64,000 nt of DNA, taken from assembly GCA_002794785.1 (NCBI GenBank), contig NBBA01000021.1:186001-250000 (forward strand), read 5' to 3'. This DNA comes from Coniferiporia sulphurascens. Lineage: Eukaryota; Basidiomycota; Agaricomycetes; Hymenochaetales; Hymenochaetaceae. Below are positions 23,655-34,637 of the stretch, piece after piece. How positions within the stretch are numbered: the stretch's first letter is position 1; every line of letters begins with the position of its first letter. The notes beneath the pieces were generated by a model. That model was not told the DNA's origin, made no database searches, and saw only the letters and a program-made list of their open reading frames with translations. The position numbers and the translations under genes are program-made.

Positions 23655-24615
23655 CTATTTGTCATGCAAAAACGCGTGTACTGTCTGCATGTATCTATCC
23701 CTCTCTTCATAATGCGGCATATGGCTGGAATGCGCAAACTTTACCCATTTGACTTTACTAAGACGGTGGAAAAACGGAGAGCACACTTCATCCACCATGA
23801 AATCGTATTCCCCATTAATGAGTAAAGTGGGCACGCGGATAAGATGAATTCTATCCACTATATCCCAGTCACTCTCCAGGCCATTTTTTCTTCTGTGTTT
23901 GTGCACTGAGTTTGGGGAAGTCCCGGGTATCCGAAAAGAAGAACAACACTAACATTGCGCGAAGTACAACGCCACCCGCGAGCTCTGACTGCTTCAGCGA
24001 GTAAAGCATATCCGCGGGGAACGGCTCGACGCGGCACGCAAACCTCGCATAGTACACGGCCATCGCCCTCCTGTATTCGGGGGCGTCCGTCGTTCTCGCC
24101 TGCTCGTGCTTGCGGATCGTCTCCTGCACGTCCTCAGGGAGCGTCGTGCGGAGCCGTTTGGCCGCCTCGTTGCGTAGCTTCGCAGATGCCGGCGTGTTGG
24201 CTAACACCAGGCATCGCAACCCTCGCGGCGCGCGGCGCACGACAAACTCTGCGGCGAGGACGCCGCCCCACGAGTGACCGAGCAGGTCGAACGACTCAGT
24301 GATGTCAAGATGATTGAGAAGATTCTCCGGCTCAGAGATAAAGAGGTCAATAGTCCAGAAAGACGTGTCTTTTTCGGGAAGATTGGTCGAACGGCAGGAG
24401 CCAAGCTGGTCGTAGAAGATGATTGCGGTAGAGGGATCAAACGAGACCAGGTCAATTAGTGGGAGAAGGTAGTCGTGCGATAGGCCAGGACCTCCATGCA
24501 AAACTACGAGTGGAGGACGTCGGCTTTTGGAGGACATATCGATGTCTCCTACAATCTTGTACCATGTCGAGTAGGTCTCGCCTTGAACTGCGAAAGGTAT
24601 CATCCCTTCCTTCAT
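23655..24615 (-). CDS. Proline iminopeptidase-like alpha/beta hydrolase, copy 1
   Basis: Two exons on minus: 24615-23954 and 23892-23655, 900 nt, 299 aa; the intron (GTTAGT...ACACAG) is about 60 bp. Family features: an oxyanion-hole 'VVLHGGPG' block near residue 40, the 'YDQLGSCRST' block, the nucleophile elbow 'GHSWGG' (Ser), and a late 'NGEYD' (Asp) and 'SSHMPH' (His). These match family S33 of the peptidases, which release N-terminal proline, though many fungal members act on other amides or esters. The protein is about 70-75% like the copy at 26.1 kb by eye. The junction between exons replaces the segment that in related proteins usually reads '...TMNGPSEF...', so the cap domain is shortened in both copies. 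Confidence 0.88.
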
Positions 24616-26093
24616 GTTTTCCTGTAACTATATGCAGGAACAGGGATCCAGTCTACGGCTCGAACTTGAAGAATGAACAAAGTTCCAAGTGCACTGGCAG
24701 CAGCGCAGCACAAACAACGACATAAGGGCGCATAGGATCGATCCCATAACTTTGGCATCCTTACACAGACATCAACGCGGTGTCGGATGCGCCCGAAAAT
24801 GCTTACGCAAAACACACTTTTAAACTTACTTTGTTCCGGACGTAGATGCTCTACCATTCACCGTTCGAGCATCGCACTTTTCGGTCAATTGAGCATTGTC
24901 ACCCAGATATGATATATAGTTCTTCAAATTTCCCGCGGCAAGGTCTTGACCAGCACTGAAGTTGCAAACTCACGGAAGCCACAATTCCAGGCTAGCAATT
25001 GGTAAAGGACCCTGAGGGTTTGAGATCTCAAAGACCGATGGTCCGGACGTTCAAGCCGATCTGTTATAAGTATAGAAATGCATATACACGATTAAAGCTA
25101 GAAATAAACCAGGACATCCTCCCAGGGCTGTTTTAAATTAGCACTGACTGGCGTTTAAGCCGCAGAGTCATAGGTCAATATCTCCCCGTCCAGCCGGTCG
25201 AAAGATGCAGGTAGACAGATGTGAGCATGTTGATAGACAGATCTTCTGTTCTAAACAAGGGGGGAAAGACGATCCACATTTCATAACAAAGTAGCCTTGA
25301 ACAAGATCTCGCTTAAGTTCCTTACCGAACGCAGAACGAGATTTCCCACTTAACTTGAGAAATTGCTGCCGCAGCCATGACGTAGGGTACTAAAGGGATT
25401 CGCCCGACGTGATCGAAAGACAGGTAACTTGATGTTCTCGAGCGCGACTTTGCGCGCCGTGCGCGGTTGCAATCATGAGTGCGCTTGAAGGCCGCGGGGT
25501 GCAGAGTGCCCGCGGAGGGGTGTGGGAAGTCCGTAGATATACCCCAGATTCCGTTATCTGTCTTCTAAGCATCCCGCTCAACGTTCGCTGAATAGGAGAC
25601 CACTCGTGTCATGGGATCCGACAATCTCCCGTCCTGAAGTTCGTGCTGTAGGTTCCTGCGGAAGAGAATGTATGTCCGAGGAGCGAAAGCCACAACCCGA
25701 CGGCGAATGCTAGGGCGCTATTTCGTCTCCGAATTGCATAAACATTCGGATCAATCACATAGCCGCCACGAAGCCTTTCGGAAGACGATCTTCAGCTTCC
25801 CCGGGATGACGCGATGCAAGTAGTTACAGCAGTTGCTTGACAATACCATCCGCGAGTCGGACCCAGAGTATTTTAGACGATTGTATTGAAAAGACGCAAG
25901 TACCCAGACCATCCTCGTTGTATCTCGGATGATACCGCAAGTTGCCCCTTCGTGTATTGACCTGAGGAAGGACGCCGACCTCCCGTCGGAATAGCAGTTT
26001 CTGAGGAATCGGGACGGTAGTCACCAATATTAGACTGTTAAATCAAAGCCTCTTCTCAATCCAGATCCCCCAAGTTCCGCCCCCTAAGTAGAA
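24616..26093. promoter_or_regulatory. Shared spacer between the divergent hydrolase genes
   Basis: About 1.48 kb between the two head-to-head starts, so both promoters lie here. No coding sequence is supported. The sequence near each ATG is similar in codon order only after the start, so I see no long inverted repeat in the spacer itself. Confidence 0.5.
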
Positions 26094-27056
26094 ATGTCCA
26101 ACCCGAAGATTACCGAGGGACTTATCCCTTTCGTCGTCCAAGGAGAGACCCACTCCACCTGGTACAAGCTCGTAGGAAATCTCACTCCCGGAAGTCGACG
26201 CCCCCCACTGGTGGTTTTGCACGGTGGTCCTGGCTTCTCGCATGATTACCTGCTTCCGCTGATCGACCTGGTCTCGTTCGATCCCTCTGCCACAATCATT
26301 TTCTACGATCAGCTTGGATCCTGCCGTTCAACCAACCTCCCCGATAAGGACCCTTCGTTCTGGACGATCGACCTTTTCATCTCTGAGCTCGAGAACCTGC
26401 TCAAACATTTCGGAATCACCGAGTCGTTCGACCTACTTGGCCACTCGTGGGGCGGCGTCCTCGCTGCCGAATTCATCGTGCGCCGTGCGCCGCGCGGGCT
26501 GCGGCGCCTGGTGCTCGCCAATACGCTAGCATCTGCGAAGTTGCGTAACGAAGCAGTCAAACGGCTCTGCACAACGCTCCCTGAGGACGTGCAGGCGACG
26601 ATACGCACGCATGAGCAGGCGGGAACGACGGATGCGCCAGAGTACAAGCAGGCCATGTTTTCGTTTTACGCCAAGTTCGCGTGTAGGGTTGAGCCCTTTC
26701 CTGAACAGGTGGTTTATTCCATCCAACAGTCGGATCTGGCAGGCGGGAGTGTATTGAAGGGAATGTCAGTGTTACCCGCGATTTTTTGAATCATCCTGGT
26801 TATTGACGGAAAACACAGAATGAAGAACGGGTTCGATAAGGAATGGGACATCACGGACCGAATTCATCTTATCCGCGTGCCCACTCTGCTCGTGAGCGGG
26901 GAATACGACTATATGGCCGAAGAGGCCTGCTTGCCGTTCTTTCGTGGAATCGAGAAGATCAAATGGGTGAAGTTCGCACAGTCAAGTCATACGCCGCATG
27001 TTGAGGAACATGAGAGATATATTAAAGTCGTGAGCTCTTTCCTGCTTGACGACTAG
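26094..27056 (+). CDS. Proline iminopeptidase-like alpha/beta hydrolase, copy 2
   Basis: Inverted duplicate of the copy at 23.7-24.6 kb. Exons 26094-26764 and 26819-27056, 909 nt, 302 aa; the intron (GTCAGT...ACACAG) is 54 bp at the same codon as in copy 1. Catalytic blocks are intact: 'VVLHGGPG', 'YDQLGSCRST', nucleophile 'GHSWGG', and the late Asp ('SGEYD') and His ('SSHTPH'). The unspliced frame stops inside the intron, which would otherwise look like two shorter genes. Role as for copy 1: hydrolysis of a proline-like or other small amide substrate in the cytosol (no signal peptide). The two have diverged mainly in the cap region and near the ends, so subfunctionalisation is plausible but unproven. 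Confidence 0.88.
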
Positions 27057-27587
27057 GAAGGCGATCTTTTCGACATTTTGTGCGCTCCTATTCAACCCTA
27101 TTTGCTTGGATATTTTGCACAAAGACAAAAAGAGCGAGCGAGAAAGCTGGGAAAGGTTAGATATGTTCTTTCTCCAGCCTGTGTAGAGTCAGCTGTACAG
27201 TAATGAATGTTCAAAGAGAAAACTGGAAGCGAAGATAATGTGGGGAGTTACGTAATGCTTTGAATTAAGGGCACTTGGTCAAATCGGGACTCGCTAAAGC
27301 CTATGCTAGTCTTCTTTAACGCTTGATCACTCGTGAACAGGATTTAGTATCATACACGGGGTGAAATCTCACACCTAGACAAGCTCACAAATCCCGACAA
27401 AACTGTCCGAGCGCATGTCAGGAACCAATGGAAGGCGTACGAAGCTACCGATTTAGCAGACTCGGTAAAGTCTACTTTACGAGATATTGTCATTTATCTG
27501 ACGCGGCTATACATTGCGCTAAAGCTTCAAGTTTCGCATGCTGACCGGCTGCTTTTCTTTACTTCCACTCTCTTGCGCCAGAGCTCT
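27057..27587. other. Intergenic, no gene seen
   Basis: About 530 bp between hydrolase copy 2 and the F-box-like gene. No motif stands out. Confidence 0.5.
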
Positions 27588-29249
27588 ATGTATACGATAG
27601 AACGGATCGTTGACGGGAACGAGGTCTTTGAGCCTGAGACGGGGCTCTGGGTCCCTTTCAAGACTCGCCCCGACGCTCTCTTGGCACAGATGCTACTCCA
27701 GCACGGACTGTCGAAGACTCACTTCAATTCACTCATGTCCATCCTGCTGGAGTCGTCGTTCTCTATAAAGGATGTTACCTTGCGGAACGTGACCGACGTC
27801 GATGTGTGCATCTCGGAGCACCGACGAAACTTGGCTGAAAAGCGGAGTCGCGCATGCTCGCTTACACCATTCATAGGCATGCCCCCTATCGTCCTAGATC
27901 TAACACTCGACCGGATGCTCGAAGACTCGGCTCACTTCGGCTACGAGGTCGACACCCCGGCCAGCACTGCACCCGAAGACGCCGCAGAGATAAAGATTCC
28001 TGTTCCGAGCAACTGGCGAGCCGACATGGGGCGCATGTGTCTAGTGCACCGCACCTGGACACCTCATGCACAGCGTGCACTCCAGCGTCGGACCATCCTC
28101 ACAAGCCGTAAGGCGCTACACAGATTCGCGCACAGCCCAGCGTGCAATGTGGGCGTACGCGAGTTCGCGTACAAAATCGACAGGATGGATGCCTGTACGA
28201 CGTCCCACAAAAGGTCGGTGGCGCAGGAGCACTGGATCACGCTCGCATCTGTTTTATCGCGCCTGGCGAATCTGCGTTTCCTGTGTCTGCGAATCGAGTG
28301 CGCACACATCGCGGACTTGGTCGGGCTCGATCGTGCCATAAGTGCTATCGGCGATTTGTCATCTTTGGAGGGTCTGTGGCTGGTATCTCCCCACGACCAC
28401 ATCCCGTACCTGCCTCACCTCTATGCGGCCGTTTCGAAGCTCAGAAACCTGCGCTTCCTCTCTATTTTCAACTGGACGTGTCCCCGCAAGGGCAGAGCTA
28501 CTAAGGACCCCGTACCAGAGAACGTCCTCGAGTTGACGCCTCCGCCACGCCTGAGGACGCTCCAAGTCCGTGACGGCTACCTCGTAACCCCGACAGAGTA
28601 CCTCGCCTGGCTCTTCCACCCGCGTGGAAAATACCGCTTAGACATCCTCGACCTCCAGATCACCTTTCCGCGACAACGACTGCCGTCCACTGCCGTCGCG
28701 GACTCCACCATAACCGCATACCCCGAACCACCGCACCTCCTCTCAGCGCTCGCGCTGCTCCTCCCGTCACTCTCCACGCTCGTGCTCAAGTTCTTCTATT
28801 TTGACACCAGCAGCGCGTCTACCAACACTGTACACGACGCCGACGTGCAGGCGGTCCTCGCGCGGGCGACTACCCTGCGCCGTGTGCGCCTGTACCGGCT
28901 GCGTGGGGCTGTAGGGGTAGGTCCGGGTCCGGGTCCGAGTCCGCTCGTGCTTCCTGCGTCGCTCGAAGAGCTACAAGTCCACTTCGCGCACGTACCTGTG
29001 AACTGGCGCACACAAGACCGGCGATTGCACACCATGCTGAGCTCGTGTCACGCGACGCTGTGTTCACTACGGCGCGTCGTAGTCAGCACGGGTGACGGGA
29101 ATGGGGACGGGGGCCTTAACGAATTCGGGTCCATGGTGATTGCAGCGAATATGCCGAGAACGTGTGAGCTCTGCGCAGAGCTCGGGCTTGCGTTCGTCCC
29201 GCTTACCAACGTGTATCTCAACCAATACGTCGTCGATGCGTTGTCGTAG
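27588..29249 (+). CDS. F-box-like / leucine-rich hypothetical protein
   Basis: Single-exon frame of 553 codons starting at the first true ATG (27588); the frame opens slightly earlier at a TTG that I do not use. The protein is typical of the basidiomycete F-box-like superfamily: 'MCLVHRTWTPHAQRALQRR' near residue 150 is an F-box-type helix. The rest contains repeated Leu-rich strands ('LRFLCLRIECAH', 'LRNLRFLSIFNW', 'PRLRTLQVRDG', 'LLPSLSTLVLKFF'). The genuine F-box (LPxELL) motif is absent or degenerate at the N-terminus. Such proteins usually recruit targets to SCF ubiquitin ligases. It faces a second F-box gene 240 bp downstream on the opposite strand. A short Gly-Pro run near residue 445 is low complexity. 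Confidence 0.75.
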   Translation: MYTIERIVDGNEVFEPETGLWVPFKTRPDALLAQMLLQHGLSKTHFNSLMSILLESSFSIKDVTLRNVTDVDVCISEHRRNLAEKRSRACSLTPFIGMPPIVLDLTLDRMLEDSAHFGYEVDTPASTAPEDAAEIKIPVPSNWRADMGRMCLVHRTWTPHAQRALQRRTILTSRKALHRFAHSPACNVGVREFAYKIDRMDACTTSHKRSVAQEHWITLASVLSRLANLRFLCLRIECAHIADLVGLDRAISAIGDLSSLEGLWLVSPHDHIPYLPHLYAAVSKLRNLRFLSIFNWTCPRKGRATKDPVPENVLELTPPPRLRTLQVRDGYLVTPTEYLAWLFHPRGKYRLDILDLQITFPRQRLPSTAVADSTITAYPEPPHLLSALALLLPSLSTLVLKFFYFDTSSASTNTVHDADVQAVLARATTLRRVRLYRLRGAVGVGPGPGPSPLVLPASLEELQVHFAHVPVNWRTQDRRLHTMLSSCHATLCSLRRVVVSTGDGNGDGGLNEFGSMVIAANMPRTCELCAELGLAFVPLTNVYLNQYVVDALS

Positions 29250-29490
29250 TGATAATAATATTGACAGTTATTCGTAACTACGACACTTATGTGATGAAGA
29301 TGCTGTTTTATTTACTAGAGCGATACTAATGCAAGCGTTTGTACAACAAAATGAATCCGGATCCTTCACGGCAGATACAGTAAGGTAGGACGATGAAACA
29401 TAAACATGGGGAAATACAGGAAAATAGTGGTTAGGTGTTTGATGTACACTTTTGCACAAGAATAAAATATTGACCATTGCCTTTCGGCAG

Positions 29491-31119
29491 CTACTCATTG
29501 AAACCCGGAGCGTACTGTAGTCTGGTTCCGGAAGGGAAGACTGCCTGCAGCTCCTGGTGGTGGTCCTCTGTGACCTGCAAACACTCACTGATGATCAGCT
29601 CTTTGAACGCAGCCACCTGCCCGCGTTCCGCCGCCCGCAGGCGTGACGCGGCCATCCGCACGACGGCATCACCCGTCAGGTTCTGGCATTTTGAGAACTC
29701 AAGGCACATGAGACGCGGCAGCGGCGGTTCGCGCGGTGCGGCTGCTCCCCCATCAGCTGAGGAGCCGACCCCAAGCGCACGGAGTACGTTGTCCGACATG
29801 TCCGAGGCGACGATGCGGAAGGTCTCGAGGTGCCCCAGGCGCGCGAAAAGCCATTTGAAGTCCTTCGTGCGCAGGTCTGCGTAGTCCATGACGAGCTCGC
29901 GGATTGGCGGCGGCTTGTGGCCAAAGAAGCGCCGCAGGCCCATGCCCGTCGCGTGGTCCGTCCACGGCGAGCGCGAGAAATCGTGTGCTTCGTCGTCGCT
30001 ATCACCCGGCTCGCCCTGGACTGGGAAGTTGTACACGTCTGCGGAGTTGATGTGCACGAGCGAAAGGATCTGCAGCTGCGGAGCGGAGAGGTGCGAGAGT
30101 ATGCAGCGCGAGGAGCAGATCCCACGGACGCAGAGACGACGCAGGTTCGGAAGCACGGCAGGAGCGAGAGAAGGACAATCGGGTCGGTACTCGGGGTCGT
30201 GTAAAAGGAAGTGCTCGCTGAAATTCGAGAGCTCAAGGCTCTCGAGGGCAGGGAAGGCAGAGAGGAAAGGAACGGCTTGGTGCATGGGGAAATCGCATTC
30301 AGGGCTACCGTTCATAAGTGCGAGGGATGTGACGGTTGCAAATGGTGCGACTTGCTCTGGAGGAGGCAAGCATCGTACACCTAGGATGTAGATTTCTTTC
30401 AAGCGTTCCTTGTCTGCAGCTTGGAAGTTCTTCGTCTGAAAGACATTCCTGCCTCCCCTCCACGAAAGTGGGCTATCTGGAAGTGAGACATCACCCTGCG
30501 CGTCGCTGTCCAACGGCTTTCTCGGCGTGAGCGTTATTAGCAGCGACTCAAGGCACGGCGAAGCTCGGTCCGTCGAGGTCAGGAAGCGCACGCGCGACTG
30601 GAGGTAAGACACGTTCCGCCAGCGCTTGACACCGGCAAGTGCGTACGAGAGCATCGGAAGCACCGAATCATGGCGACGCGTGTCGAGAGCAATATCGAGC
30701 GGAAGTGTGCCAGAACGCGAGAGCCACAGTGCCGACTTCTCCTGCAGCCTCTTTGCGTCGAACTTGGCATCACTGAGCTGCAGGTGATGCCACAGCGAGG
30801 GCAGATCGGTCATGATTGCGCGCCATTGGCGACTGACGGTCGAGAGGACCGAGGCGACATCCGGGTTGTCCGCTACGCAGAACGAGAAAATGAGGATGAG
30901 CAGCTCGATGGGGAGCGTGTCGAGTGGCGGTGGTAGTGAGACCCGGCTCGGCACGGGCACAACCCCCGAGTCGACCCCGACCTCGTCGCGATCAGCAGTG
31001 TGCTTCGCCGCCAAGACCTCCAAGTTGTATGCGATACGCTTCATCGGGGTGTGCAGCAGGGGCCCGTCGTCGTACGTGCCGCGATATGCTGTATGCGTCG
31101 CACTGGAGATTGTGATCAT
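29491..31119 (-). CDS. F-box/LRR protein
   Basis: Single-exon frame on minus; the frame extends to 31194 but opens with a GTG, so I take the first ATG (31119), giving 542 aa. An F-box is clear near residue 70: 'LPIELLILIFSFCV', followed by 'SRQWRAIMTDLPSLWHHLQL', the usual F-box continuation. The remainder is leucine-rich with repeated 'L-x-x-L-x-L-x' strands ('LESLELSNFSEHF', 'LPNLRRLCVRGIC', 'LQILSLVHI', 'LVMDYADLRTKDFKWLF', 'LMCLEFSKCQNLTGDAV'). F-box proteins of this form deliver substrates to SCF ubiquitin ligases. It converges on the F-box-like gene at 27.6-29.2 kb. An upstream exon is possible but no clear one was found. Confidence 0.8.
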   Translation of the reverse strand: MITISSATHTAYRGTYDDGPLLHTPMKRIAYNLEVLAAKHTADRDEVGVDSGVVPVPSRVSLPPPLDTLPIELLILIFSFCVADNPDVASVLSTVSRQWRAIMTDLPSLWHHLQLSDAKFDAKRLQEKSALWLSRSGTLPLDIALDTRRHDSVLPMLSYALAGVKRWRNVSYLQSRVRFLTSTDRASPCLESLLITLTPRKPLDSDAQGDVSLPDSPLSWRGGRNVFQTKNFQAADKERLKEIYILGVRCLPPPEQVAPFATVTSLALMNGSPECDFPMHQAVPFLSAFPALESLELSNFSEHFLLHDPEYRPDCPSLAPAVLPNLRRLCVRGICSSRCILSHLSAPQLQILSLVHINSADVYNFPVQGEPGDSDDEAHDFSRSPWTDHATGMGLRRFFGHKPPPIRELVMDYADLRTKDFKWLFARLGHLETFRIVASDMSDNVLRALGVGSSADGGAAAPREPPLPRLMCLEFSKCQNLTGDAVVRMAASRLRAAERGQVAAFKELIISECLQVTEDHHQELQAVFPSGTRLQYAPGFNE

Positions 31120-31518
31120 CGAAGTCAACGTAGGGAATGAGACCTGCGGGCGCGAGACTGGCGTGTCAAGTGCAGCTCTTATTGCGGTCGGCACGGGGGC
31201 AGTGAGCGGCGAGCGGTGAGGTCGCCGAACAGTCGATGAAACTTCGGGTGCGAGTCACCCTGTGAATTGGTGCTGATGGTGTCGACCGTGGCCGTCGACT
31301 GAGTCGCGGAAGACCGCGAGCGAGCGGGCGCTGGCCAACGCGCACCCACATCAGGTGACTCCGGCGCACACTCAATTCAGCCGATTTGTGTATTTAAACA
31401 GGATGGTCATACAGGAGGAAAGACATTAATGTTCAGTTTACACGATGTGGGATTTAATGGAAAAAGGAATACGAGACAAGGCACAAAAGGCACAACAGCT
31501 CAGTCGCCATGGTTTTCA
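31120..31518. other. Intergenic between RNR1 and the F-box gene
   Basis: About 400 bp, both flanking genes on minus; contains the F-box promoter and RNR1 3' UTR. Nothing else seen. Confidence 0.5.
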
Positions 31519-34500
31519 TCAGCCCGAGCACATCAAACACGCTTCCTTGTTCTCAAGCGAGCACATTAGCTTCTCCTCCGCCAGCTTGCGCTCACGCTCT
31601 CTCTGCAGTGCAGCCGCATATTCCGGGTCTTCTACTATCTTCGATGCGCTGCCATCGAGCGAAAGCGGTTCGGGGTCGTCAGACCCTACGGGCTGGGGCG
31701 AGGGTGACGAGTAGTGGGAATGTGTTGGCGATGCGGGCGGCTCTGACACGCGCGCTCCGCCGACACTTTTCACGATGCTTGCCGGCGGTGTCGAAACAAC
31801 AGGGGGCTTTGTCGGTGTCGAATATACAGCCGCATCTTTTGCAGCGCCCTGTTTCGCAGCAGCTTTTACAGCCGTCGCGTCAACGGTGAATTGGATCGCC
31901 TGTGCGGCGGGGCGTGTACGCAAGTAGTACATTCCTGTCTTCAGGCCCTTCTTCCAGCCGTAGAAGTGCATGCTCGTCAGCTGGCCGTTTGTCGGCGCTT
32001 GCAGGTGCACGTTAAGACTCTGACTCTGGCAGATGAACGCCCCACGGTCCGCCGCCATGTCCAAGACCTTCTTTTGCGATATCTCCCAGACCGTCTTGTA
32101 GATAGCCTTCACGTCATCTGGAATACCGTGAATGCCCTGGACAGACCCGCTGTGTGCGATGATCAAATTGCGCATCTGCTCGTCCCACAGACCGCGGTCA
32201 ACGAGCTCGCGCAGAAGCCAGGGACAGACAACCTGGAACTCTCCGGAAAGAACCCGACGTGTGTAAATGTTGCTCGTATACGGCTCGAAGCATTCGTTGA
32301 AACCAAGAATCTGACTAGTCGAGGCAGTGGGCATCGGCGCAAGAAGTAACGAGTTCCGAAGACCTGTCTCGGCGATCTTCGCCTTGAGAGTCTTCCAGTC
32401 CCAGAGGTCGCTCGGAACGACGCCCCAAAGATCGAACTGCAGCCTACCTTGCTCGGCAGGGCTTCCTTTCCATGTTTCGTATGGGCCATCGACGGCGGCG
32501 ATCTCACTGCTTGCCTCAAGCGCGGCATGGTAGATCGTCTCGAAGATTTTAATGTTTAGCTCGCGAGCTTCAGGCGATTCAAACGGCATACGGAGCGCCA
32601 TGAAAGTGTCTGCCAGACCCTGGACACCAACACCGATAGGACGATGGCGCATGTTTGAGCGACGTGCCTCCTCGACGGGGTAGTAGTTCACGTCAATGAT
32701 ACGGTTGAGGTTGAAAGCCACGACCTTGGCAACGTCATGGAGCTTATTAAAGTCGTACTTCTTACCGCGAATGAAGGACGGGAGAGCGATAGACGCAAGG
32801 TTGCAGACAGCAGTCTCTTCAGGGGAAGAGTATTCAATGATCTCGGTACACAGATTAGACGACTTGATGGTGCCAAGGTTCTGCTGGTTAGACTTGCCTG
32901 GATATACTATCAGCGACTATTCGCTATAATAGCTGCAGAAAAAAAACACGTACGGTTGGCAGAGTCCTTGTAACACATGAAGGGTCCGCCGGTCTCAATT
33001 TGAGACTCGAGAATGGCATACCACAACTTCTGTGCCTTGACAACTTTCTTCGCGCGTCCCTCATTCTCGTATTGAGCAAATAGATTCTCGAACTCCTCTC
33101 CCCAGACTTCATGAAGACCCGGAGCTTCATTGGGGCAGAAAAGCGGCCAGTCACCATCCGCCTCCACCCGCTTCATGCTATACTGGTGTCAGACACGTTC
33201 AGCGAATTTATAAAATGTGCGTTACTCACAAGAGGTCAGGAATCCAGAGAGCATAGAAAAGATCACGAGCGCGGTTCTCCTCCTTTCCATGGTTTTTGCG
33301 CAGATCAAGGAAGTCAAAGACGTCGGCATGCCATGGCTCGATATAAATAGCAAATGCGCCGGGCCGCTTGTTACCCCCCTGGTCCACATAACGGGCAGTG
33401 GCATCGTATGCGCGAAGCATAGGCACAATACCGTTCGAGTAGCCATTGGTACCTGCAATGTAAGACCTAAATTATACCAATGAGTGTTATTCTTGGTTAA
33501 CCCATCAAGAGGCTCACCCAGTTGCGCGAATACAGTGAATGTTAAGACCGATTCCTCCTGCGGTCTTACTAATCATAGCACACTGTTTGAGGGTATCATA
33601 GATCCCCTCAATGCTGTCATCCTTCATACAAACCAAGAAACAAGAACTGAGCTGAGCGTTGGGAGTGCCGGCGTTAAAAAGGGTGGGGCTTGCGTGCGTG
33701 AAATAACGCTCCGACATGAGATTATATGTTTGGAGTACTCGGTCAATGTCGCGGCCGTGGATACCAACCGCGACACGCATGAGCATATGTTGAGGCCTTT
33801 CCGCAATTTTGCCATCTAGCTTTAAGAGGTACGACCGCTCAAGGGTTTTGAAGCCGAAATATTGATAATGGAAATCGCGATCGTAGATGATTGCCGAGTC
33901 GAGGAGAGCGGCATTGTCGCGTACGATCTCATACGTCTCTCGTGAGATCAGTCCGGCGGGCTTATTGTTTCTCGGATTAACTAAGACATCATTAGAGACG
34001 GGGGCGAATGAAGGATCGGTGAGACATACTGTACTGGTATAGGTCAGAGACAACTTGCGAGAAACTCTTCTTAGTCTCCTTATGAAGGTTGGAAATAGCA
34101 ATGCGAGCAGCAAGGATAGCATAATCAGGGTGCTTAGTCGTGAGGTATGCGGCTGTCTCCGCGGCAAGGTTCTACGCGTTTTTCGAGTAAGAACATGCCC
34201 TGTGCATCAGGATGACTAAACGCACATCAAGTTCCACGGTCGTGACACCCTGGTAAACTCCCGCGATGACCTTCTTCGTGATCCTTCGAAACTGTCAGAG
34301 AACGGTGGCAAGTGTTCAGGAAAGTCACTCACTCTATGGGTTCAACGTGTTCTGGGTCTAGGCCATAGCACAGTTTAGCGATGCGGGCTGTGATCTAAGA
34401 TAGAAAACATGAGGACGCCGACTGATGCCGCACATCGACCAACGCGTACCTTGTCGAAAGCGACGCGCTCCTTGCGTCTGGTGGACGAAGAAAGTGAAGC

Positions 34501-34637
34501 GAAGGATGAAAACGCGCTCTAATGGACGCGTCAAGCACACTAAATTACGTACCCGTCTGTGCGACGACAGTCAAAAAAAGTGTAACAGAGCTAGGATATG
34601 CGTGCAGCGACTCACCTCGCTTGAAAACGTAGGCCAT
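31519..34637 (-). CDS. RNR1: Ribonucleoside-diphosphate reductase large subunit (class Ia)
   Basis: Catalytic R1 subunit that converts ribonucleoside diphosphates to deoxyribonucleotides for DNA synthesis; cytosolic. Ten exons on minus: 34637-34616, 34556-34553 (4 nt), 34477-34450, 34394-34333, 34283-34226, 34171-34030, 33980-33518, 33466-33230, 33177-32954, 32897-31519; 2619 nt, 872 aa. An ATP-cone opens the protein ('[20 protein letters not shown]'). Active-site residues are in place: Cys219 (LSSCFL), Asn428/Cys430/Glu432 (SSNLCTE) and Cys445 (VCNLASI). The C-terminal redox pair is in 'CLMCSG'. A Pro/Ser/Ala-rich linker (about 760-830) separates the barrel from the redox tail. Exon 2 is four bases ('ACGG') and is needed to restore the conserved KRDGRK sequence. 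Upstream ACGCGT boxes suggest cell-cycle control. Confidence 0.95.

Noticed and set aside
26765..26818. Two separate small hydrolase genes at 26.1 and 26.8 kb
   Set aside because: The stop lies in an intron with the same position as in the inverted duplicate; joining gives one complete hydrolase.
27573..27587. Earlier start of the F-box-like gene
   Set aside because: The codon is TTG, not ATG; nuclear genes start at ATG, so 27588 is used.
31120..31194. Earlier start of the F-box/LRR gene
   Set aside because: The frame begins with GTG; the first ATG is at 31119.
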